From Spirogloea muscicola (lineage: Eukaryota; Streptophyta; Zygnematophyceae; Spirogloeales; Spirogloeaceae): DNA of 40,436 nt. The first letter of the stretch is position 1; each line of letters begins with the position of its first letter. A model generated the notes under the pieces. The model was given only the letters and a program-made list of their open reading frames with translations, was not told where the DNA came from and searched no databases. This document shows positions 31,884 to 40,436 of this stretch, piece after piece. The stretch covers positions 1-40,436 of the forward strand of contig WELB01000263.1 in NCBI GenBank assembly GCA_009602725.1, given 5' to 3'. Both the position numbers and the translations under genes were made by a program.

Positions 31884-34330
31884 TCAATCTACATCAAGAG
31901 TTGGCAGCCGATAATGTAGGCTGATGGAGGGGTCGAGCTGGCCGATGCCTGGTTGCATGTACTGAAACATAAGGTCAAGACTTGCCTCGCTGTTTGCCAC
32001 TCCTGCCAGCACAGGGCAGCGCGAGCATTAGTACTGTGTGATGCAGACCTGCACATTGACCCGTCTGCCATAGTGATTGTCCAACTTTCTAGCCTTGGGT
32101 GCATCACGAAGCTCAGAGGGCGGGCCAGATTCACAATGAGACTGATGATAGTTGCGGCGCAAATGCTTCCCCTTAAGCAGCTGAACCTGCAGTGGAGGAA
32201 GTGGTCTCGAGAACAGCAGTAGCAGTCAGTGCACCTACCACAGTATGAGACATCTGGCTTGCTAAGCTGGCAATGCAGGCTCCTCAGAAAGTGCTTCATG
32301 CTAACTTTCTGCGGTTTCACGCACAACCCATGATGTACTTGTCAGACACCAGAAGCTCACCAAGCAGCCAACAGCCCGAGGGCCTCGCTGCACAAGCAGT
32401 GAACACTTTCGGCATGGCCCCGGTTGTGGCATTCATCTACCATGCTCGCAAACGTTTCCATCCCCAGTGCAGTGCTTCAAGAACGTAGTCACCTGAATGC
32501 AGTAAGGAACGAGGGGCTCACTACAGCAGATGCCGCCCCTGCATCCAAGGCCCTTTGCATTCGTAGCGATGGCGTGACATTAACATCACATGGCACAACG
32601 GCGGCAGCATCTGCGCTCACCAACTCCAGACACCAGTCGCTGTTAGCACGCCTTCTTTGCAGGCCAACAACCACGCACAGCACATGCTTCAGGGGTGACA
32701 AGTCTGCACAAGCAGTTTGGGTCTCAGAAGCAGATGCAGTAGGTGGTAGTACGAGAAGGTGGTTGACCTGTCGATGCTGGAATGACCATCAGGCGACAGA
32801 ATTGAGCACCAATGGACACGAACGGTGTTTGCACGCGCAGGTACAGGTCGCCGGTGCGAGCAATGGTCACGTCCAGCACCTCGCCCACATTCTTGAGGCG
32901 GTCCACAAGAGTACCGAGATGTGCCAGATCCGGCAGCCTCACCATGGCCTGAACAGTATCGTGATCTTGCAACACGACGATAAGTAGCACATAGACTGGC
33001 GAGCCCAGTCACTTTGGTGACCTGGCCACCACGCGCACTCACTGTTCACTGAGTTCGTGCAGCCAATTCAGGTTGTTGTGTATGGCCCCGTCCGGCTTGC
33101 AGCAACACAATGGGGGATGAGAGCTAGCAGCCGGACTACAGGTCTTACTGCCGGACTTCAGGTCTTACTTTGGGGAGGTGGTGCTCAATGTGATTGAAGG
33201 CCGTGTGCAGGGTCTGCACGTCTGCCCGAGCCAGTGGTTGAGAAATGGGGACATCCTGCACAACTGCTGCTCGGTGCCCCTGCCATGGTCCCACACAGTA
33301 ACTGAACTGAGAACCGTGGAAGGGGATGGGCATTCTGCCTGCAGCCAGTCCTGAGCTCACCGCCTCACGCTGTGCTACAATTCAAAGCTAGACGCATGAC
33401 GAAGATGGGGCACTCATCCGAGCAAAGACTCCTCTTGAGCCCCACAGCTCGCCCAACCCCGGCCCATTTGATTCATGCAGACCACGTCTTGAGAGTAGTG
33501 TGAATCCTTGGCGCTTTGTGCGCGCTGCATTTGCATGCCAACATGTCCCGTCTGCGGCTGCACTGTGAGCTGTCAACATTGGAGCGAGGCCGACCAGAGC
33601 TCTCTGCTCACCTTGCTCTCGAAGCTGAGGAATGGCATCGGGCGCTGCGCTGCCGTGGATCGTTTCTTCACCAGCTTCACCTGGCCGACCGGAGCTTGAC
33701 CATGGCAGAGAGAGCAGAGGCTCGAGTTCAGGGAGCTGGCTGGCGCTCTTGCTCTCAGACGCATGGCGGCGTGTCGAGCGGAGAGCGAGGCGGCCAGGCG
33801 ATCGGCACCTGCAGGTCGGTGCCGTGCATGCTCTGGCCGCTGCGCAGGGCGCGCGCGAGGAGGGCGAGGTCGACAGAGAACGCGATGCGGTCCTGGAACT
33901 GGCTCGAGATGGCGTACGCCTCGAACAGCACCTCCTGCGACACCAGGGGATGTGTGAGGCCGCGGCGGCGGGCGGCCGTGGCGAGAGGGAGGTGGGGGAT
34001 GGCGGCAGAGGGGGCGCCGGCCTTGCGGAAGCGCGCGATGGCCTGCACGCCGTCGGCGGCGAGGACGTTGTGCAGCAGCACCAGCTCGTCGCGGTCCAGG
34101 TAGACGTGGCACGCCCGCCCGAGGCGCTCCAGCGCCGCCACGAAGCCTGCGGAGGCCGGCGGGCGGCGGCGGGGGTGAGGCGCAGGGCCGGGGGGGGCAC
34201 GGGCAGCAGCGCGGGCGCGGGTGGCGGCGATGGTGGAGCCGCGGAGTACAGCGGGGGGCAGAGGCGGGCGAGGCGCACGGCGCTCCAGGAGCGAGACGCC
34301 GTGCTCGGTGAGCACGGCCCGGAACTTCAT
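31884..34330 (-). CDS. HUS1: HUS1, subunit of the 9-1-1 checkpoint clamp
   Basis: PCNA-like subunit of the RAD9-RAD1-HUS1 ring loaded at DNA damage. Exons on the minus strand: 34330-34279, 34146-33809, 33680-33612, 33279-33169, 32948-32768, 32610-32522, 32308-32239, 32002-31884. As read, 342 residues. Matches to plant HUS1 include MKFRAVLTEHGVSLLER, RFVAALERLGRACHVYLDRD, SSQFQDRIAFSVDLALL, AAVVQDVPISQPLARADVQ, LVDRLKNVGEVLDVTIARTG, KVSMKHFLRSLHCQLSKPD and the ending SISLHYRLPTLDVD. Exon 2 includes a 29-residue stretch between RFRK and EVLF that other HUS1 proteins lack. Its DNA (87 bp, open in frame) begins GC and ends AG and may be a GC-AG intron; without it the length is 313, nearer the norm. 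Retroelement remnants begin about 260 bp upstream. Confidence 0.92.
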
Positions 34331-34589
34331 GGCGGCGGCGGGGGGCGGGGGCTCGCTCGAGGCCCCCCGGCGCCTCGCCTCCTCGGCTTTCGACGCCGGT
34401 GGTCCGCACCTGCAGGCGGCTGTCCGCCTCCGTCAAACTGCACGTCACTCCGACTTGCGCCTGCCGCTTGCCCGGAGTCCACCCCATTCGCAGCTCCCAT
34501 CCCCACAGCCCACGCGCTCTACTGGACGAGTCTCTCTCTACACTCTCTTTCCAGCGCCTCTCGGCCCTATGAAAACCCTCCTCTGGCCT

Positions 34590-34680
34590 CTAGGGTATTG
34601 TCCTTCTTTTTGGGCTGGCTTTGCCAGCACCTCTTCTCTAAGGGCGAGCAATTCTTCCATGAACAACGGGCATTCCCTCT
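34590..34680 (+). repeat. Retroelement 3' UTR hairpin upstream of HUS1
   Basis: GGGCTGGCTTTGCCAGCACC (34612-34631) followed by TCTCTAAGGGCGAGCAATTC, a diverged copy of the terminal hairpin and 3' end. Confidence 0.65.
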
Positions 34681-35480
34681 GAGCTGCGCTGGATTCTCGC
34701 AGCCCTCGCCTCCTTTCTTTCCTTGGACGAGCTCTTTTTGGTCTCAGCAGCCGCGTTGATGTGGAAAGCGCGTACTTCTTCTTTCTCTAGCTGAGTTTGC
34801 AGCGCTCCCAAGCTCTGGCCATGCATCAGCGTGCTCGGCGCGCACTCTACCAGGCCACTGGCCTTGGTGGCGGTGCTCCGGGCCCCCAAGTTAGCCTGCC
34901 GAGTTTGAAATGTGCTCGCTGGGATTTTGACTCCACCTTCAGCCGACTTCAGCACTGCTTTTGTTTTAGCTGGCCTTTTACTGTCCTCGACCTTTCAGAA
35001 GAGTTGCTCATTCTGCCTCTGCCTTGGCCCACTTCGGGCTTCGCCTTGTGAAGACCCATCCTTAGCGCTAATGTTCCCTGAACGGAGTGTCAGCTCAGAC
35101 TGGTCCCCATGTCATTTCGTGCGCACGGCGGTCGCCTCCCCTCTCCTTGGAGTGTATTTCCTACCTTTCCAGCATCTGCGTGCAGGCCGTACCTTGACTC
35201 CCACATCAAGCTATAGGTGAGGCGACTCCTTCCTTTCGTAGGCTGGCTGTGCACAGCCCAGTTTCAGGAAGAAAATTGTCCTCGCCCCCTTTGAAAGAGC
35301 TGCTCCGCCTCCGGTTGAGCTGCTTCTCTATCCCTCTATTACTAGTGCACCTAGCATAGCTGCGCGTGTTTCCAGCCACGTCAGATTGAGTCAAATCCGG
35401 CCCCTTCGTACCTTGTCCAAGCATTTCGGGCTGACCTCCCAGATTTATTGCCTCCTATGAAGCTTCTCTTCCCCTGTGCT
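34681..35480 (+). pseudogene. Decayed retroelement C-terminal fragments
   Basis: At about 34790-34932 the plus strand reads SLQRSQALAMHQRARRALYQ and ends SLPSLKCARWDF before TGA, a degraded form of the family tail. At about 35155-35219 HLRAGRTLT resembles HLRAGRAL. Degenerate hairpins (GGCTGGCTGTGCACAGCC near 35240) and a box with CATTTCGTGCGCAC (about 35113) belong to the same family. Nothing else is recognised here. Confidence 0.5.
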
Positions 35481-35758
35481 TGCCCATGGGCTTGACCGCA
35501 ATCGCCCTCCACCGGATTACACACGCTCGTTCTTCCCTACGTGCCTGCATGCCCAGCCCAGCCCAGCTGGTCGTAGCTACAACCACGATCCCTGCCTGCA
35601 CAAGTCCTTGACCTGCCACACAAACGTACACCTGTCGCAGCTTTTGGCCCCCTGTGGCCGCTGCCCCGCAAAATCAACTGCACAATGAAGTCAAGAGCCA
35701 CAATCCAGTAGCGCGGCCAGCACCGCCACCAGACAGTGGCCCGCGCGGGCACGCCAAG

Positions 35759-35922
35759 TTGCGCAGAAGGCAAATCATACCCCACCTTTGCACGGTCAAC
35801 AATGCCACTGGGCACCCAAACAATGAGTTCTGAAGTCAGTCAGTTGCGCAGTAGGCACGTGATACCTACCTTTGCACTGTCAACAATGCCACTGGGCACC
35901 CAAACATGACTTCTGAAGCCAG
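35759..35922. repeat. 84-bp tandem direct repeat downstream of zeaxanthin epoxidase
   Basis: Two diverged copies, 35759-35842 and 35843-35922, share GTTGCGCAG, CACTGTCAACAATGCCACTG and GGGCACCCAAACA. They lie within 235 bp downstream of the zeaxanthin epoxidase stop and are unrelated to the hairpin repeats. Confidence 0.75.
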
Positions 35923-35992
35923 AGCTTCACTGCTCAGTCACCAACTATACAGAGGTGCGGGGCCAAATGCTGGCCCCTTGTAGCACGGCCTC

Positions 35993-38900
35993 TCATGTGG
36001 CCGCGCCCACTAGCTGCTCTGGCGTCGAGCTCGAGCGCTCGACCGGCCCAAGCTTCCGGAGCTTCACGCGGAATCGTCCCTGTCAAGCAAGACAAACCTG
36101 CCTTACTAATGCGCTTTAACCCAGCAAGCGGCACGTGAACAAAGGCCAGGAGGACGAGCACTTAGACACAGCCAAGTGAGTCCCAGGTCAGTCACCTGCT
36201 CATGAGGACCGAGCTCCACTGTATCCCCCGGGTGGATGCGGACGGCAACACCAGGAGCAGCTTCTACCCTGGCTCCAGAGACCCTGGATAGTGCATAACA
36301 GTCAAAGCAGCTTTGAGGAAGGGGCTACATTAGGAGGCGCACTAACCAAGAGAGCTGATCATCAAGTAACCTTTTCAATATGTTAGACGTTCTCGAGTTG
36401 CTCATTTCTTACTTTCGTCAAATGACTTTTGCTCCGAAACTCAAAGACAAGCTGGGTCAGTTGCTTCATTCGTATCATGCGCATGCTTAGTATGGCCAGA
36501 ACGGCAACTTTCCAACCTTCGGTGACCTGGTGTCGAGATATCACCGAGCAGCTGGACCAATGACTAGATTGGAGGTCTGCAACTGACCTTGTGATCCAAG
36601 TGCCGGTGGAGCTCTGAAGGTCGGTGAGGTAGAATGCGCCCTGCCGGTACTCAATCTTCGCATGTTTTGCGCAAACCTGCACCATTTGCCACGAAATATA
36701 CTCATGCCATTCTTCACAACATGCACATGTTTGTATTCCCTCAACGGGCCCCTGAGAGCTGTTGGCCAGATCCAATGCAACAGACTGTCCATCCCAAAGA
36801 AAACCTCAATGCAGTACCTCGGGCGCACCGACAACCAATGCCACTCCCTCATGTGCCGAGCAGGCTGAGGACCTGCACAGGCCAGGGTGCATAGTATCAT
36901 GAGCAACTAGTAACCATTTTTCCTGGTGGCCAGACATGCTAGCAAATAAAACATACGGAGGTTGCCACCTTACCTTTTAAATCATTTCCCCTGGAGCACT
37001 GTCAGCAAGGTTCTCGTACCGGTCCAGTATCAAGCAGATCTGACAAGCAGGCAGTGCGAGCTTGGGCTGCAAGGGCCTCACCCCACAATGGTGGCACGGC
37101 CCTCTGTCTGACAAAGGGCCAGCAGCTCATTGCCTTCTGTGGTCACATTTCCCTCCACCATCCGTTCTGCTGCTGGCAATAAGTACCACCTATTGCAGGG
37201 AAGGCTGATAGTGAGGCAGGGGCTGCAAGCGGCCAACATTGCACCTGCAGCAGAAGCCAAATAGGCAGTAGCAAGTGCTTCAAGAATATACTGCTGGTAC
37301 ATTGGTAGAGGTCGCTGGCAATGTATACGCTTTCAGCTGCTAAGAGATACCCGCGGACGCAAGCTACTGGACTTACTCTGCCTGAGTTGCTCGTTCCAGT
37401 GCATCGCTGTCCACGAGCCACCACTTCAGGTTGTCGCTTGCCTGCAAATCACGTGAAAATGGCAAGGCCAGCCCTGCTACACAGAACTGTCAAGTAAGCA
37501 GGCAGAACCAGCAAGCATGCCCCACTGACTACCTTCGATCCCAAATCCCACCCAATTGAAAGGCACGCATGTCACCTTGTCCTCGAGGCGGCAGTATGGT
37601 GCCCTTCCTTCAAGTGCAGAGCTGAGTAGAAAGTGGTGCTCATCAGACTCGCGATTAGGGGATGCATAGGTACATCATTGACGTGAAAATTAAACCTTGC
37701 AGCGCCAATTGCTAAAAAGCATTGTAGACATTGTCATGTTAAAGTGTACTTCCACCTCACAAGCATTCGCCATGCTGTACCACCATTAGGAAGCCATTGA
37801 GTGCACTTACGCGTTGCCCCCCAGCACCCATTTGAGCATAAAGGGCATGACTGGGGTCATGAAGAAGCGCCCTCCGACCTTGCCAGGGTGAGGTATCCTC
37901 AGCTTTGTCAACCACTGCAAGTGCAGAACAGGCCAGCCGATCTGTAAGGCTCAGACAGCCAGACTGCCAAGCCAGGCATTGCTGCCACGGCTCTAATAAA
38001 AGCTGTGGCATTCGACTTTGCTGCAATGCTCACAGAGAGAGGCCCCAAGCCCTCGCCGAGGTACGCCTTGTAAGTCGACGCCATGATGGCGGCCATCCGC
38101 GCCATCCCATGGATGGCGCCAGTTCTCAAACGCCTTTGCCCCTCGTACCTGCAGGAGGGCTGCTTCCATCACATTCGCCTCTCCGCTACTGATGAAGGAC
38201 AATCAGAACAGCTGCCGACGAGGCTTTGCAGCCTTACCTGCGGAGGATTGAGGGCAGATCCAACTCGGAAAATGAGCCAACCTGCTGCAAAGCCTTGTCA
38301 AGGTCCAGCGCCAGCTGATAGCCATCCTGTGCACAAACCCAGCAGTTTCCAGTTGAGCAAGGATATGTTTGTGCATTTGCTCACCCAGAGGTACTGCCAT
38401 GCACACATGGCAACAGCGTACAAGTTGCGCTTGCCTGCAGGTGAGCAACTCACAAGCAAGATGCAAGATTGCTTCTGCAGCTAGCAGGAAGGGCAAGCTT
38501 ACTAGCCAGACTTGGACCTAACCACGAGATTGCGCGCTGGCGACTGAGGAAGTGCTCAACTCCACATCTTGCATGGAGGTAGCAATTAGTTGAGAGGTGG
38601 GTGTCCAGTGACGCAATGAATAGCAGAGCGCCTACCTCAATGGCCATACAGCCACCCTGGCCCATGTTTGGCTGCATGGCGTGGGCAGAATCGCCCAGCA
38701 ATGTCACGCGGCCTTTGCTCCAAGTGAAGATGGGCACCCGGTCGTAGATGTCCCGCCGAAGAATTGCATCCTCGGGTGTGGCAAGCAGAAGGTCAACTAC
38801 TCCGTCGCACCAGTGCCCAAACAGCTTGAGCAACCTCTCCTTGCGCCCTGCGGCAGGGAACCCCATCACATGGCTGTCAGAGACGAGCTGACATGGTGCG

Positions 38901-40436
38901 AGCTGCTGAAGGCTGCTGCCTAGCACATAAGGCAACGACCAGACAGGATACAACCTGGCGGCCAGGTTGTCTTCGTCGAGCATGAGGAGCAGAATACTCA
39001 CCGCCAGCAGGATCACTGCCTCCAGCAGGCTCGTTGTAGAAGGCGTACCACTGCATCTTGCCACCACCCACGTCGCTGCTCACAAAGTACTGACGGTTGC
39101 CCAAGAATACACGGTACCTGCACCACAACCGTGAGGAACGAGACTACAATCAACATGACGGCCCAATCGAGCGGAGAGGTCACCTATTAAGATGATACGT
39201 GCAGCTGCAGCGGCAAACTTGGCTCACCCCACAGTGTCAATGTCTGCTGGGACGTAGTCACAAATTCCTGTGTAGCAGGTGTAGTCTGAGTATGTTGCCT
39301 CGGATGCTCCCAGCAGCTTTGCACGCACCTGGATTGGTCACATATCGACATCACATACACGGGAGTGCATGAGGAGTCTCAGAACGGCATGTCCAGGGTG
39401 CCGATCACCTGGAGCATGCTGCAGCAGGCAGCCTGCCTTGCTGCTGAGCTCGCATCGGCCAGCTACTCACGCGCGAGCGGATGCCGTCGGCACCGACCAG
39501 CATGTCGCCCTCCACACGGCGGCCGTCGTCCAAGACAATCGTGACCTGGACATGCCAGAGGCAGCACAGTGCACAGTCAATCATCACTGTGGCACTGGTA
39601 GCATTACTGAGCGACAATTGACTGGCTGACTGCTAAAGCCAACCGATGGTGTCGGATGGGGCTTGGGAACTCAAGGTGCCTGCCTTGGAGCCGTCGTCCT
39701 CAAAGTCGACAACTGTGGCCCCATTCTCAATGACATCCAAGCCGACGGCTGAGGCCAGGATGCGCTGCAGCGTCATGCGGCTGATGACGCGCGTCACTGG
39801 GAGGCCTTTCTCCACTGCCGGTGTGTATGTGTCGAACTTGACATACCTGCAATGAAGGGCAAGGGAACACGCTCAGCTGAGCACCGACGGCCATCAATTG
39901 GCAACGCAGAAGCGAGACACAGCGCTGACCACTGAGACCGTGTGGCAGAGCGCACCACTCGCCCGTGAGGCCATCTACAAGGCCGTTGATGCGGTCGCCG
40001 GTGACGCAGCCGATGGCCATCACCTCCTCCGCCACGGCCTCGTCGACGGCCTCCAGTGCGGCCAGGGCGTTGCTTTGGATCTGGATGGGACCCCGGTACT
40101 GGCCTTCGCCGCGAATTGCCGTCAGATCGCGCTCAAACACCTGCCGGTCGCGCGGAGGCGGGTGAGGGCGCGGCCATCGGCAGCTGCGGGCCGACAGAGC
40201 GCCCGCAGGCACGGCCGCAGCCGGCGTGGAGCTGCTACGGCTGCTCACCTTCACGTCGAACCCGCGGCGCTTGGCCGACAGGGCGAAGACGAGACCGCCG
40301 ATGCCGGCGCCCGCCACCAGGACGCGCAGCGCAGCTTTGCCGCCGCTAGAGGCCGGGGCGGCCGCATCGCTGCCCGGCGCGGGCAGAGCGTCGCTCAGCG
40401 GCTCGGCAGGCGGCGCTGCCGTGGCCGTGGCCGCCG
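35993..40436 (-). CDS. ZEP: Zeaxanthin epoxidase with C-terminal FHA domain (5' end outside window)
   Basis: FAD monooxygenase that epoxidises zeaxanthin to antheraxanthin and violaxanthin in the plastid xanthophyll cycle. Seventeen exons are visible on the minus strand: 40436-40249 (cut), 40140-39956, 39846-39684, 39545-39471, 39328-39228, 39117-39002, 38847-38636, 38326-38238, 38148-38034, 37914-37811, 37621-37576, 37441-37377, 37189-37082, 36872-36818, 36676-36588, 36283-36196, 36079-35993, giving 627 residues. Motifs in order: VAGAGIGGLVFAL (FAD), GQYRGPIQIQSNALAALEA, VGADGIRSR, RRDIYDRVP, LLGDSAHAMQPNMGQGGCM, ARMAAIMASTYKAYLGEGLG, RIPHPGKVGGRFF. The C-terminal FHA domain (about VALVVGAPE to GRFRVKLRKL) contains CAKHAKIEYRQGAFYLTDL and STGTW. 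The intron after DDGSK uses a GC donor. The missing N-terminus should be the chloroplast transit peptide. Confidence 0.94.

Overview
This is nuclear DNA of a photosynthetic eukaryote, most probably a GC-rich green alga of the Chlorella type (Trebouxiophyceae). The evidence is intron-rich genes with TGCAG-type acceptors, CCCTAAA-type telomere-like repeats at the left edge, and plant-lineage genes: a zeaxanthin epoxidase with a C-terminal FHA domain, a steroleosin-like dehydrogenase, RUB/NEDD8 and a plant-type V-ATPase subunit a. The clade is an inference from gene content; no marker in the window fixes the genus.

Layout. 1-620: degenerate telomere-like and subtelomeric repeats. 1063-2944 (-): steroleosin-type short-chain dehydrogenase. 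2945-9080: repeat-rich region with retroelement 3' ends. 9081-11641 (+): WrbA-type quinone reductase. 12363-13029 (-): RUB/NEDD8. 13702-19489 (+): V-ATPase subunit a, 18 exons. 20036-21585 (-): Golgi Qb-SNARE GOS1. 21720-29245: graveyard of 5'-truncated non-LTR retrotransposons. 29291-31712 (+): TAP46/IGBP1. 31884-34330 (-): HUS1. 34331-35480: further retroelement debris. 35993-40436 (-): zeaxanthin epoxidase, cut by the window edge. I joined the exons of all eight genes by hand, and every join keeps frame.

The first seven genes alternate perfectly in strand, so intergenic regions are either tail-to-tail (compact, no repeats seen) or head-to-head (packed with one repeat family). The genes are unrelated housekeeping functions rather than a pathway cluster: membrane acidification, Golgi traffic, PP2A/TOR signalling, checkpoint clamp, ubiquitin-like modification, redox, lipid and carotenoid metabolism.

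The most notable content is the retroelement family. Its C-terminal module is a Cys-Cys-His-Cys finger followed by a segment resembling a PD-(D/E)XK endonuclease. Its 3' UTR ends in a conserved GGGCTGG-loop-CCAGCCC hairpin without poly(A). One 129-bp copy consisting only of the 3' UTR is flanked by a perfect 10-bp target-site duplication and interrupts an older copy; removing it restores the older reading frame. This fixes the 3' end and size of the mobile tail. A second notable point is a RUB precursor whose short non-ubiquitin leader ends in VLRLLGG, apparently a relic of a ubiquitin-RUB fusion.
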